From a virus, in IMG/VR virus record IMGVR_UViG_3300023223_001381, positions 1-46,717 of that record: a stretch of DNA of 46,717 bases; one strand, given 5' to 3'. The notes beneath the pieces were generated by a model. It was not told the origin of the DNA. It saw only the letters and a program-made list of their open reading frames with translations, and made no database searches. The translations under genes and the position numbers were made by a program. Shown piece after piece: positions 26,827 through 34,153 of this stretch (position 1 is its first letter; each line of letters opens with the position of its first letter).

Positions 26827-27346
26827 TTATCATCCTCTCAATTTCTTTCTTTAGTAAAATTTCTGTTGGTGGCATCATGTCTATAATTGCGTATTCTTGT
26901 TGCATGTCTGCTAGCTGTGTTTCTGTATTCCTTACGTATCTCTCATATCTCTCAACAAGGATTTCATCAGGTTCATTATTGATTACTAGTTTTTTACCCT
27001 CTTTGTCCATGGTGATACTGATTAATCTCTTCTCGAAATATTCTAGTCTGGTTCTAATTTTTATGATTCTCTTAGTTATTCCTTCTTTGTATCTGGCCTT
27101 TGCAAACTTTTCTTTTGTTGCCCATGGTATGTGATCCTCATCTGCTACTAGTTTTTCAGACCATTCTTCAAAGTATACTTTAGCTGTTTCAGGTTTTATT
27201 CCTACTTCTTTTGATGCTGCATATGGTGATATTCCTCCTGTGAAAAATAATGATTCTAGTTTATCTAATTTTGATTCTGATAATGTATGATTTGCTTTGT
27301 TTGATTTGGTAGTAGTTTTGTGCGTAATGGTCTTTTTCTTCCCCAT
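26807..27346 (-). CDS. terS: Terminase small-subunit-like DNA-binding protein
   Basis: 179 residues. After a basic tail (KKKTITHKTTTKSN), residues 30-65 hold a helix-turn-helix (LFFTGGISPYAASKEVGIKP) followed by a long charged helical region (RIIKIRTRLEYFEKRLISIT). Upstream of and overlapping the terminase ATPase gene, the usual place of the small subunit. Promoter box 24 nt upstream of the ATG. Confidence 0.6.
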   Translation of the reverse strand: MGKKKTITHKTTTKSNKANHTLSESKLDKLESLFFTGGISPYAASKEVGIKPETAKVYFEEWSEKLVADEDHIPWATKEKFAKARYKEGITKRIIKIRTRLEYFEKRLISITMDKEGKKLVINNEPDEILVERYERYVRNTETQLADMQQEYAIIDMMPPTEILLKKEIERMISEAQTS

Positions 27347-27369
27347 ATACTACCGATTCAAAATTGTCA

Positions 27370-27382
27370 TTAAGGAAGTATT
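27370..27382 (-). promoter_or_regulatory. Leaderless-type promoter box (packaging operon)
   Basis: Minus strand AATACTTCCTTAA, 24 nt upstream of the start at 27346; one substitution from the consensus. Confidence 0.5.
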
Positions 27383-27446
27383 TTGATTAACTCTTACCTG
27401 TCCTCATATGAGGCTACTTGAGAAATAAAAAAGAGAGGATTAGTCT

Positions 27447-28052
27447 CTAAAGGTCTTTGTTTGTTGCGATTTTGATTATATTTTCAAGTATCTTTTTTTT
27501 ATCATGAAGTTGATTTATTGCTCCATGGAACTTATCTCGTGTGTCTCCTCTGCTTGATTCATACTCAATTCTTTCACAAATTATTTTATGTTGTTGTTTG
27601 ATTTCATCTACTATCTTTTGATTCTCTTCTGCCTTTAGATCATCTTTGTATACATCTACATTCTCTTTGTCTTGGATTAGTTGTTTCTCTTCTGTATCTA
27701 TACGATAACAATCTTTATGATCACAATTAGATCCATCACTATCCCGATAATCTGAGTGTTTGGGATTAGTGCAAGATTGTGATTGGTGTTTCTTCTCATG
27801 TACTTGTTCTCTCCTCTTATGTTCTTCTTGACCTACTAACCAAGTCATTAGTTTTAGAATGTCTGAATTTGAAAAATGGATAACATATTTCACAGGTACT
27901 TTTCCAAATGGTTCATGTGTACCAAAAGTGATAGTATTATTCTTAAATTTCAAATCATAGTAAGATGAAGGTTCTTGTATGTTACAAAACTCTGGTGTTT
28001 CATTTCTACTTAGTATTTGTATGTATTTTTTAATTTTCATTTTTTTCATCAC
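27447..28052 (-). CDS. Hypothetical protein with Cys/His cluster (201 aa)
   Basis: Basic N-terminus; a beta region with VPVKYVIHFSNSDILKLM; a histidine/cysteine segment at about 85-115 (HKRREQVHEKKHQSQS, CTNPKHSD, NCDHKDC) that could bind zinc; and a helical C-terminus. No known family recognised. Confidence 0.6.
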   Translation of the reverse strand: MMKKMKIKKYIQILSRNETPEFCNIQEPSSYYDLKFKNNTITFGTHEPFGKVPVKYVIHFSNSDILKLMTWLVGQEEHKRREQVHEKKHQSQSCTNPKHSDYRDSDGSNCDHKDCYRIDTEEKQLIQDKENVDVYKDDLKAEENQKIVDEIKQQHKIICERIEYESSRGDTRDKFHGAINQLHDKKKILENIIKIATNKDL

Positions 28053-28082
28053 GCTTCCTATCCCTTTTGGTTGGAATGGTTA

Positions 28083-28136
28083 CTATCAGACTTAATGCTC
28101 TCCTGGCATGACTGCGAGGATAACTTGGTGTGATAG
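28083..28136. other. Structured noncoding segment
   Basis: CTATCA (28083) and TGATAG (28131) can pair, and CTCCT (28099) with AGGA (28117) can form an inner stem. It lies in the 230-nt gap between two minus-strand genes. Weak candidate for a small RNA or leader structure. Confidence 0.3.
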
Positions 28137-28165
28137 ATATTGATTCTATTACTTGTTAATAAATT

Positions 28166-28270
28166 TTAGTATGAATGAGTATCTCTCTTGTGTTCTCTCA
28201 AATTATATTCAGAGCTGCAACTAAAAGTACAGTTCTTGTAATCGCATTTTACGTGAGGCATACTGTACAT
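28166..28270 (-). CDS. C2H2 zinc-finger microprotein (34 aa)
   Basis: Residues 8-32 match the classical finger C-x4-C-x12-H-x4-H exactly (VKCDYKNCTFSC, then LREHKRDTH). Two ATG starts are possible (28270 or 28261). Single-finger proteins like this are typical of archaeal viruses and probably act as transcriptional regulators. Confidence 0.7.
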   Translation of the reverse strand: MYSMPHVKCDYKNCTFSCSSEYNLREHKRDTHSY

Positions 28271-28286
28271 TATGATTTGTGAGTTA

Positions 28287-29300
28287 TTAGGAATTTGCTT
28301 GATCTATTAGTGTTTGGGGTAATTCTATGGCATCTTTGCATTCAGGACATTTACCAGATGCTGCAACTTGTTTTAGTCTCTCTTGGTATAATGGTAATTG
28401 ACAGGTGCTGCACTTTGGAATATGTTGTTTTGGTAATATCTCTCCACAGTCATAACATTCCCATTTGTTTGTATGATCTGATTTTGGTCTTACTCTAAAT
28501 GATTGACATTTGCTGCATCTGGTGCCTGTGTATCCTTCGTATATTGCAAAGTCTCTATCTGTTGGGGATAGTAAGAATAATTGAGATTGTTTTCCACCTG
28601 TTTGGAATTTTGTGGCCTGTTTTTGTGTGAGGAATTTTCCTTGCTCCTTCATGCGCATTACTATAATTTGTTGGAATATTTCACCGCACTTGTTTGTGTT
28701 TCCAGTTACAGTTGCGAGACATTCTAGGAGAAATGTTTCTGTGTTTTCAGGAATTTTTGTTTTGTTGTCTATGGAGTTTTTGATGTTATCAATCATTACT
28801 CCTTGTTGGTAGTAGAATTCTTTGAGTTGTTTTTTGTTAAATTTTTCTTCTAGTGGTGGAAAATCTTTGGCTTTATCTTTAATAGTGTGTAATACATCTA
28901 TAATATTATCACAAAGTATTAACATATTCTCATTTTTAGTATATATAGAACTATTATCTGGTGACGTAACCGTCACCTCTGTTGATGAATATTTAGAATC
29001 GGTACAACCTATACCTTGCATTACTTCACGCCACCATCCACTTATAGTTACCGATTTGAGTTCATCTTCTGGGAAGCCTAGTTTTTTTAATTTTTCTTTT
29101 TTCTGTGTAATGATTAGATTTTTACCAATAGATGAGATTTTTTCTTTTGGGATTCCTTCTATTTCCAGTTGATTTGCCAGTGATAACCAAACTTCTTTTA
29201 ATGTGTCATTTCCACGTTCACTTTTGATTTCTTCTAATGCAGCTTTCTCTGCAAGTGAATTTGCCTCTATGGATGGTCTGATTTCAGATGTTTGACTCAA
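28287..29300 (-). CDS. Large hypothetical protein with C-terminal double zinc ribbon (337 aa)
   Basis: The C-terminus (about 258-330) carries four Cys pairs: CSKCQSF, CYDCGE, CSTCQLP, CPECKD; two zinc ribbons. The N-terminal 250 residues are mostly helical with ISGWWREVMQGIG and EIFQQIIVMRMKEQGKFLTQKQA. Not a recognisable TFB/TFIIB. Candidate DNA-binding protein acting in viral transcription or replication; true function unknown. Confidence 0.6.
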   Translation of the reverse strand: MSQTSEIRPSIEANSLAEKAALEEIKSERGNDTLKEVWLSLANQLEIEGIPKEKISSIGKNLIITQKKEKLKKLGFPEDELKSVTISGWWREVMQGIGCTDSKYSSTEVTVTSPDNSSIYTKNENMLILCDNIIDVLHTIKDKAKDFPPLEEKFNKKQLKEFYYQQGVMIDNIKNSIDNKTKIPENTETFLLECLATVTGNTNKCGEIFQQIIVMRMKEQGKFLTQKQATKFQTGGKQSQLFLLSPTDRDFAIYEGYTGTRCSKCQSFRVRPKSDHTNKWECYDCGEILPKQHIPKCSTCQLPLYQERLKQVAASGKCPECKDAIELPQTLIDQANS

Positions 29301-29353
29301 TATTTCCCCAGTTGTAATTACTGTTTTATGTTAATATTCGTTATTGATTTTTT

Positions 29354-29620
29354 TTACACAACTTTAGTCAATAGTGAGTCGCGCAACTTTTCTTTGTATT
29401 TTTTGTTACGTGGTTTTATTCGTAGTTGATGTCCACAACAAGGACAGTGCGATCCATCCCATTGTACAAATACTTCACAGAAATTACATCTCTTTTGTCC
29501 AGTAGCGTATCTTCCTTTGCCTGGTCCGCCAGTAGCTTTGTATCTCACACAGATTCCTTTGCAGCTCAAGTTGTACTCACCGATAATGGTTTCTTCATTC
29601 TCTTTTCTAGTTCTTCCCAT
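29354..29620 (-). CDS. Zinc-ribbon protein (88 aa)
   Basis: CNFCEVFVQWDGSHCPCCGH is a two-CxxC zinc ribbon; the N-terminal CKGICVRYKATGGPGKGRY adds a possible third Cys pair. Overlaps the upstream nuclease gene by 55 nt in another frame; no shorter ATG is available. Confidence 0.6.
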   Translation of the reverse strand: MGRTRKENEETIIGEYNLSCKGICVRYKATGGPGKGRYATGQKRCNFCEVFVQWDGSHCPCCGHQLRIKPRNKKYKEKLRDSLLTKVV

Positions 29621-30045
29621 ACTTCTGGTGCAGTTGCAGACCTGTCCTCGTGAATTCCTAGATTGTGTAGTAGTAGTAGTTCGTTAATTATTATATAATT
29701 GATGCCTGATAGTTCGTAATGCTCATTTCTCATTTTATCTTTTTCAATCACTCTACTTTTGTGATCGTGGATTGGTCCATCAATTTCTATTAACCATTTT
29801 ACTCCATTAATGTAGAGAATTAAATCAGGATTATGTATAATGTGACTAGAAAATTCTTGTTTAGTGATTGAACGCGTAATTTTTACTATTTTGCAATCCT
29901 TTTTAGAAAATAAAATTATTGGTTCCCTGTGTACTGTGATGCCATACCTTGTGCGTAGTAGAGTTGCAATGTGGATTAGTTTTTCTGTGTCAGGCTTGTT
30001 TTGTTTCATTATTCCCTGACGGAATTGGTTATACTTGTTACTCAA
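29566..30045 (-). CDS. Vsr/DUF559-like nuclease (159 aa)
   Basis: PD-(D/E)xK pattern: PDLILY at 72-77, then WLIEIDG with E86-x-D88, then H92/H94 and DKMRNEHYELSGINYIIIN. This is the 'vEiDG..H....D..R...l...G' signature of the Vsr/DUF559 endonuclease family. Starts at a TTG (30045) placed over the stop of the upstream zinc-ribbon gene (TTGAG/TAA). Role may be DNA repair, recombination or attack on host DNA. Confidence 0.65.
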   Translation of the reverse strand: MSNKYNQFRQGIMKQNKPDTEKLIHIATLLRTRYGITVHREPIILFSKKDCKIVKITRSITKQEFSSHIIHNPDLILYINGVKWLIEIDGPIHDHKSRVIEKDKMRNEHYELSGINYIIINELLLLHNLGIHEDRSATAPEVWEELEKRMKKPLSVSTT

Positions 30046-30145
30046 TTTTCTTTCCCTTACATTTTTTACAAATTGGATAACTATTGTAATTAATCACATC
30101 TACTGTATCACCGCATACTCTGCAGGACTGGAATGATTTACTCAA
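30038..30145 (-). CDS. Zinc-ribbon microprotein (35 aa)
   Basis: TTG start with GGAGG site 9 nt upstream, protein (M)SKSFQSCRVCGDTVDV... with a second pair CKKCKGK: a complete CxxC/CxxC ribbon. Starts immediately after the upstream gene (TAG TTG) and its stop overlaps the nuclease start. Confidence 0.65.
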   Translation of the reverse strand: MSKSFQSCRVCGDTVDVINYNSYPICKKCKGKKIE

Positions 30146-30280
30146 CTATGATTCCTCCAATTGTCTAAGGTATTGAAAATTATCTAGTGGTGAACAGAGT
30201 TGTTTTACACAAGGCCTACACACACCATATTCATTATCTGTTCTTCGTCCACAGTTGTTAGTGCAAAAATTAGTAATCAT
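30146..30280 (-). CDS. Zinc-binding microprotein (44 aa)
   Basis: Begins MITNFCTNNCGRRTDNE; CTNNC plus CRPCVKQLC give four to five metal-ligand cysteines. ATGA overlap with the upstream gene and a GGAGGA site. Confidence 0.65.
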   Translation of the reverse strand: MITNFCTNNCGRRTDNEYGVCRPCVKQLCSPLDNFQYLRQLEES

Positions 30281-30366
30281 GCTTCCTCCTGCATTGCTTT
30301 CATCCAAGGTGGACCACATTTCTCACAGTGAGATTGCATCCATAGGAGACGTAGAGGAGTATTCAT
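30277..30366 (-). CDS. Small protein with CxxC (29 aa)
   Basis: Begins MNTPLRLLWMQSHCEKCGPP; single CxxC, HC. Its start and stop both overlap the neighbours by ATGA, which supports translation. Confidence 0.55.
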   Translation of the reverse strand: MNTPLRLLWMQSHCEKCGPPWMKAMQEEA

Positions 30367-30929
30367 TGAATAGTTTCCTTCTTTATTGGAATTATTACAT
30401 TTGATTTTATTTCATTACCCCATGAATTCCATCCTTCAATTTGATTTCGTGCAAAAAGTTCTATTCGGGGTAATTTACCAAATAATTTTTCAATTTTTAC
30501 TCTAACTTCATCAGGTTTCTTTGAATGTTTTTGTATTGGGGCATAAATAATCTGACTGATGGATTTATCAATTCGTTTTAATGGTTTTCCTTTTGTTGCA
30601 AGAATACATATTTCGGCATTTGCTCTTGTATAATATCCTCCACCAAGAAAAAATGTTCCTTTATTTTTATTTTTCTTAACCCATGTAAATGCTACTGTTT
30701 TAAATGTAAATCCCCATGCTTTTATGATTGGTAATGATTCAATTAATCTGGGAAATGTTACCCACATAAACAAAACAGAATCTTTTTCAGCAATTTCATT
30801 AATATTTAATTTTGATATTTCATCGTAGGACATAGTTTTATAGTGTTGTTCAGGATCACGGCTGGATAATCCATTATTAAAATTAGTCCACGACCATGGC
30901 GGATCTGCATAGATAATTTTGTATTTCAT
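30363..30929 (-). CDS. MT-A70 family DNA adenine methyltransferase
   Basis: 188 residues. DPPW at 9-12 preceded by KIIYA is the diagnostic MT-A70 motif. It is followed by NEIAEKDSVLFMWVTF, TVAFTWVKKNK, GGGYYTRANAEICILATKG and a C-terminal RIELFARNQIEGWNSWGNE, all in family order. It would transfer methyl from S-adenosylmethionine to adenine N6, likely in viral DNA and possibly against host restriction. ATGA overlaps on both sides. Confidence 0.85.
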   Translation of the reverse strand: MKYKIIYADPPWSWTNFNNGLSSRDPEQHYKTMSYDEISKLNINEIAEKDSVLFMWVTFPRLIESLPIIKAWGFTFKTVAFTWVKKNKNKGTFFLGGGYYTRANAEICILATKGKPLKRIDKSISQIIYAPIQKHSKKPDEVRVKIEKLFGKLPRIELFARNQIEGWNSWGNEIKSNVIIPIKKETIQ

Positions 30930-31063
30930 TTCTCTCTCCTCATAAATTTATCCAAGATTACAATATCATCATTTTTTAGAAATTCCTCATTATCACAAAG
31001 ACAGCTCATACAAATTACCCTAGCTTCTTTGAGAACATGGCACATACAACCACACTTACTCAT
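30926..31063 (-). CDS. Cysteine-rich microprotein (45 aa)
   Basis: Begins MSKCGCMCHVLKEARVICMSCLCD: CxCxCH followed by CxxCxC, then an acidic tail (NDDIVILDKF). Dense cysteines suggest metal binding. ATGA overlap with the methyltransferase gene. Confidence 0.65.
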   Translation of the reverse strand: MSKCGCMCHVLKEARVICMSCLCDNEEFLKNDDIVILDKFMRREK

Positions 31064-31356
31064 GTCTTTACCCTCAATTCACTAGCTCGAACAAAGTGAG
31101 CTTTCTCTTTACTATCTTTATTGATATTTTTCTGCACACAGATAGGACACAACCATCTTGTCTCCTTTTCTGAAATGGAATATTGTTTTGCATCAGTTCT
31201 GGTACAGTGTGCGCATTTATGGGTACTAGATTTGTGTTGTGTTGGTATCTTTACTTTTTTTGATGTAGCTATTCCTCCATGACTAGCTCGTCTAGGATTA
31301 ACTATATTATTTTTCTTTGAAGACTTTAGATAATCTTCTTGTCTTAGGAGACTCAA
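31060..31356 (-). CDS. Zinc-finger protein with basic N-terminus (98 aa)
   Basis: I choose the TTG at 31356, which overlaps the upstream TGA (TTGA) after a GGAG site; the longer frame to 31386 would overlap 30 nt. Residues 1-45 are basic (KSSKKNN, NPRRASHGG); CAHCTRTDAKQY and CPICVQKN make a zinc ribbon. Confidence 0.65.
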   Translation of the reverse strand: MSLLRQEDYLKSSKKNNIVNPRRASHGGIATSKKVKIPTQHKSSTHKCAHCTRTDAKQYSISEKETRWLCPICVQKNINKDSKEKAHFVRASELRVKT

Positions 31357-31529
31357 GATATTTTCTCCTTCCACAAATACTTGCAATTATTACATAAATA
31401 ATCTTCTTGTCTTGGACTTTTGATTTGTTTAGATTCGATTATTTGGTTTTTAAAATAATATAGTATTTTATTTATCATGTAAACTCTTGTAATCATAGAC
31501 GATTGACATTTTGGACATTCCAATTTCAT
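31353..31529 (-). CDS. Zinc-ribbon microprotein (58 aa)
   Basis: MKLECPKCQSSMITRVYMIN ... YLCNNCKYLWKE: CPKC and CNNC, a ribbon with a basic linker. ATGA with the upstream gene, TTGA with the next. Confidence 0.7.
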   Translation of the reverse strand: MKLECPKCQSSMITRVYMINKILYYFKNQIIESKQIKSPRQEDYLCNNCKYLWKEKIS

Positions 31530-31621
31530 TTCCTATGATACCCCTTACATTTTTTACAGTATGTGTGGTCTAAACAGTATGGATGTTCTCCCTCTACAAC
31601 TATTCTATTGCAGCTAGTCAT
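31526..31621 (-). CDS. Zinc-binding microprotein (31 aa)
   Basis: Begins MTSCNRIVVEGEHPYCLDHT and continues CKKCKGYHRK. C, H, C, H, CxxC, H ligands. ATGA overlap at both ends. Confidence 0.6.
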   Translation of the reverse strand: MTSCNRIVVEGEHPYCLDHTYCKKCKGYHRK

Positions 31622-31833
31622 ATCAGATTCACTCTCTTTGCACATTCTTCATGTCTGATTTTAGAAACAGTAGATCGACCTTGTGAGTTACCATGAGTAT
31701 CACCATTTGTGAAAACTAATCTACCAACTTTGATTTCAAAACCACAGGTATAACAGATATTAGATGCGTTTTTAGATTTCCTGATTCTTAAAATTCTAGG
31801 TGTTAATTTGTAAATTCTTTTTCCGTTAGTCAT
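31618..31833 (-). CDS. Small treble-clef-like zinc protein (71 aa)
   Basis: NICYTCGFEIKVGRLVFTNGD followed by KIRHEECAKRVN: 'CxxCG..I..G' plus 'HxxC' is the usual small treble-clef/HNH-like ligand set. Basic N-terminus. Confidence 0.65.
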   Translation of the reverse strand: MTNGKRIYKLTPRILRIRKSKNASNICYTCGFEIKVGRLVFTNGDTHGNSQGRSTVSKIRHEECAKRVNLI

Positions 31834-32063
31834 TTTCTAATCCCTCTCAACTCTCCCTTCCTCAAAGAATCTAACACAGCTTCTTCTCTCTCATAATCAT
31901 GTTTAGGGAAATTACGAATGATATTTTTTGGTGAAGATATTATATCATCAAATTTTTCTTTTACTTCTCCATCATTAATGACATAATCATCACCAGGAAC
32001 AATCAATACTTTTTCAGTATCATTTTCTTCTGTGATAGTTTCTTCTTCTATTACATCAATCAT
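31830..32063 (-). CDS. Acidic hypothetical protein (77 aa)
   Basis: First 45 residues very acidic (DVIEEETITEENDTEK), last part mixed with a basic end (KGELRGIRK). No recognised family. GGAG ribosome-binding site 12 nt upstream of the ATG. Confidence 0.55.
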   Translation of the reverse strand: MIDVIEEETITEENDTEKVLIVPGDDYVINDGEVKEKFDDIISSPKNIIRNFPKHDYEREEAVLDSLRKGELRGIRK

Positions 32064-32275
32064 TATACTACTACTACTCCTATACTACTAACTAGAAAGA
32101 AGAAGAAGAAGAAGAAGTATAGACGATTGATTAGCTGAGAAATTATTTGTAATATCTCGGACAAAATGAATAGTAGGTTGTAATAATAATTTGTGTAATC
32201 TGTGGTGAATAGTGAGAGGGCTTGAGCTTCTTCTTCTTCTTCTTCTTTTGTAGGCGTAAAATATTGAGAAATCAA
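32063..32275 (-). CDS. Possible small membrane protein with poly-Glu and poly-Phe runs (70 aa)
   Basis: TTG start; EEEEEE near residue 11 and FFFFFFFLVSSIGVVVV at the end come from two trinucleotide runs that are each other's inverted complement. A membrane helix is possible (LLFILSEILQIISQLI) but it may be a by-product of the DNA repeat. The fit between flanking genes (TATAATG at the end) argues for translation. Confidence 0.4.
   Translation of the reverse strand: MISQYFTPTKEEEEEEAQALSLFTTDYTNYYYNLLFILSEILQIISQLINRLYFFFFFFFLVSSIGVVVV
32098..32117 (+). repeat. GAA-repeat arm of a long inverted repeat
   Basis: Twenty bases of pure AGA/GAA repeat, complementary to 32227-32247; arms are separated by 109 nt. 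Confidence 0.75.
32227..32247 (+). repeat. TTC-repeat arm of a long inverted repeat
   Basis: CTT repeated seven times; pairs with the GAA run at 32098-32117. Confidence 0.75.
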
Positions 32276-32276
32276 T

Positions 32277-32387
32277 TTAGTGACTTCCCTTGATTATTTT
32301 TAATGGAGAATTATTATCACAATTTTTGGTACAACAGTAAATCATATTGTTGAAATAATTACTATCACATTTTGGACAGTGTTTCAT
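32277..32387 (-). CDS. Zinc-ribbon microprotein (36 aa)
   Basis: Begins MKHCPKCDSNYFNNMIYCCT followed by KNCDNNSP; CxxC, CC and NC ligands. ATGA with the upstream gene. Confidence 0.65.
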   Translation of the reverse strand: MKHCPKCDSNYFNNMIYCCTKNCDNNSPLKIIKGSH

Positions 32388-32629
32388 TTTACCAAATCCT
32401 TTCTGTTAGTGTAATGTTTTTCTAAATAACCAATAGTAGTTCTATAATCACTGAGGAACTTTTCTAGTTCTTTTTTATGATCTTTATGAAGAATGTATAA
32501 TTCATTATTATAGAATACTTGTATCCAATATTTTTTGTTTAGTTTGCCTTTATGACAAATACAATAACACACACCAAATCCTATTTTACCTAATTCGTGA
32601 TTACAATTAACACAAAAATTCTCAGGCAT
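32384..32629 (-). CDS. Small zinc protein (81 aa)
   Basis: N-terminal FCVNCNHELGKIGFGVCYCICHK gives CxxC then CxCxC/H ligands; the C-terminal half is an ordinary charged helix with LHKDHKKELEKFLSDY. No known family. Confidence 0.65.
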   Translation of the reverse strand: MPENFCVNCNHELGKIGFGVCYCICHKGKLNKKYWIQVFYNNELYILHKDHKKELEKFLSDYRTTIGYLEKHYTNRKDLVK

Positions 32630-32630
32630 T

Positions 32631-33095
32631 TTACCAATTCTCCTTTTTTAAAATCAAGTCTTCAGGAAATACACTAACTATCCAGGTAAGATCAACTGTA
32701 TCAAATCTAGGTTGATAGTTGGTTAGTGTAGTAATCCAATCTCTATATTTTTTAATGTAACGTTTGTCAGAACCAATAACTTTCTTTATTGCATCACCTA
32801 ATCTTAGTGGTTTTACTATGGGGAAACTTCCTAAACTTTGTACTTCAAAGAGAATATTTCCTAATCTTTCAATCATATCAGCTCGTGCAGGATGACCATT
32901 GTACAATAAATTACAAGCTCGTTTGGTACTGAGGAATTTCTTTGATTGAGTTAATCCCATCATGAATACAATTTCAAATTTATCTTGGATTTCTGCAGGA
33001 GTAAATGTATCATAATCCTCTGGGTATTTTTTCTTTAGATACTCTGTGAATTGATCATAAATTGGACTAGTACAAAAATTCTCTAAGATGTTCAT
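32631..33095 (-). CDS. Hypothetical protein (154 aa)
   Basis: Helical, no cysteine cluster. IPxY... FTPAEIQDKFEIVFMMGLTQ, and KRACNLLYNGHPARADMIERLG in the middle. Unlike its neighbours it has no zinc motif; function unknown. Confidence 0.65.
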   Translation of the reverse strand: MNILENFCTSPIYDQFTEYLKKKYPEDYDTFTPAEIQDKFEIVFMMGLTQSKKFLSTKRACNLLYNGHPARADMIERLGNILFEVQSLGSFPIVKPLRLGDAIKKVIGSDKRYIKKYRDWITTLTNYQPRFDTVDLTWIVSVFPEDLILKKENW

Positions 33096-33223
33096 TTTTC
33101 ATTGGCCTCCTTTCTTTTAATGGCTGCAAGTTCCTCTCTACAGGAGAGACATTGTGGCAACCCATTACTATCTAGTTTAGTATCTACATTACTGGATTTA
33201 CAGTCATGGCAAAGTCCGTGCAT
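33092..33223 (-). CDS. Zinc-ribbon microprotein (43 aa)
   Basis: MHGLCHDCKSSNVDTK ... LPQCLSCREELAAIK: two CxxC pairs like a DksA/TraR-type short ribbon. ATGA overlaps with both neighbours. Confidence 0.7.
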   Translation of the reverse strand: MHGLCHDCKSSNVDTKLDSNGLPQCLSCREELAAIKRKEANEK

Positions 33224-33483
33224 TAGGAATTATCTCCTGATTTGTAAACAGATGTATCTAATTCCCAATCATTAGGATTATCATCTAATGTTTGATTTTT
33301 TCCGTTACCATGACTATCTCGGATTAATTTTGCAACAAAAACAGTACACACAACACAATGAAGATTCATCTGATCTTTTTTGTGACCTACTGCTGAGTAA
33401 ACCTCTTGTTCTCTCATACAAGTTGGACAGTATAGAATGTAATCTTGACCTAATGATGCTTTTAATCTTTCTTCATAACTCAT
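33223..33483 (-). CDS. Zinc-ribbon protein (86 aa)
   Basis: LYCPTCMREQEVYSAVGHKK and LHCVVCTVFVAKLIRD: CxxC and CxxC with 20-residue spacing; acidic C-terminus. No family name. Confidence 0.65.
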   Translation of the reverse strand: MSYEERLKASLGQDYILYCPTCMREQEVYSAVGHKKDQMNLHCVVCTVFVAKLIRDSHGNGKNQTLDDNPNDWELDTSVYKSGDNS

Positions 33484-33641
33484 TATTTTCTCTCTCCAAA
33501 ATCAGTTAGATATTCAGAAGGGATATGGATAGTTTTAGGTACTTTGGTGATTTTTCCAGCTAGTTTCTTTAGACTAACCTTTTCATGTTGTCTAAAAATT
33601 ACATTATTTGTAAGATTTTGTAGAATATTATCAACTGTTAT
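33483..33641 (-). CDS. Putative 52-aa protein without a standard start codon
   Basis: A frame closed by TAA inside TAATG of the next gene has strong coding character (NILQNLTNNVIFRQHEKVSL, then KKLAGKITKVPKTIHIPSEY). No ATG, GTG or TTG fits in it: the available initiation sites are ATA (33641) or ATC (33644), 8-11 nt after AGGAGATT. Either initiation is non-canonical, or there is a base error or a frameshift from the overlapping zinc-finger gene. Confidence 0.35.
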   Translation of the reverse strand: MTVDNILQNLTNNVIFRQHEKVSLKKLAGKITKVPKTIHIPSEYLTDFGERK

Positions 33642-33750
33642 GATTTACCAATCTCCTTTTCATTGTATCACTGGGGTGTTTAGATCCGATATGGACTGAT
33701 AGTGGTTGTTTTGTTGCGTAAAACTCTGAACAGTAAGGACAATCAAACAT
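33631..33750 (-). CDS. C2H2 zinc-finger microprotein (39 aa)
   Basis: Begins MFDCPYCSEFYATKQPLSVH and continues IGSKHPSD: C-x2-C-x12-H-x4-H, a textbook classical finger. Starts at TAATG of the gene upstream. Confidence 0.75.
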   Translation of the reverse strand: MFDCPYCSEFYATKQPLSVHIGSKHPSDTMKRRLVNHNS

Positions 33751-33845
33751 TAGGATTGTACCTCAACGTAAAACAATAAAGTCAGAATTTCTTTGAGTAC
33801 TTCTTTCTGTGTTAGAAGGTTTGAAAAAACTCCATGTGTAATCAT
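33750..33845 (-). CDS. Small hypothetical protein (31 aa)
   Basis: Begins MITHGVFSNLLTQKEVLKEI and ends LFYVEVQS. Coupled on both sides (ATGA, TAATG). No motif. Confidence 0.45.
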   Translation of the reverse strand: MITHGVFSNLLTQKEVLKEILTLLFYVEVQS

Positions 33846-34153
33846 GTTACAAGCTCCATGGATATTGGTTTGCGCGATTGTTTTTTTACTAGCCATACTA
33901 TGATTTTTCCATTCATGTCAGTTGCAAAGACTTGTAATTTTTTGTACTCTGCAGGAGAAATGTATGGTTCTTTCTTACTAGAAAATTTTAGTTGAGCTTC
34001 ATTGTGTCTGCCGTCTGGTGAGACCCACCATATGTCCGTAACTCCTTCACTGTGATAGAATCTACCACCCTTGATAGCTTTTTCATCTCTGATTAGTTTA
34101 GCTAAAAATCTAGCTTCAAAGGAAACACCTTTTCTGTAATTGAAATTAGGCAC
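33842..34153 (-). CDS. Archaeal Holliday-junction resolvase (Hjc-like)
   Basis: 103 residues. The catalytic residues align with Sulfolobus Hjc E12, S32, D42, E55, K57 as E13 (GVSFEARF), S35, D40 (SEGVTDIWW), Q54 and K56 (NEAQLKF); only the E-to-Q change is unusual. The fold pattern YRKG...F...A.YKKLQVFA is typical. Would cut four-way junctions in replicating or recombining viral DNA. GTG start; overlaps the methyltransferase gene by 8 nt. Confidence 0.7.
   Translation of the reverse strand: MPNFNYRKGVSFEARFLAKLIRDEKAIKGGRFYHSEGVTDIWWVSPDGRHNEAQLKFSSKKEPYISPAEYKKLQVFATDMNGKIIVWLVKKQSRKPISMELVT

Noticed and set aside
27447-29300. Viral TFB or primase from the zinc ribbons
   Set aside because: The ribbon is C-terminal and no cyclin fold or primase motif can be seen; left as unknown.
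29426-29653. Plus-strand frames over the nuclease and zinc-ribbon genes
   Set aside because: Shadows of well-supported minus-strand genes with conserved motifs.
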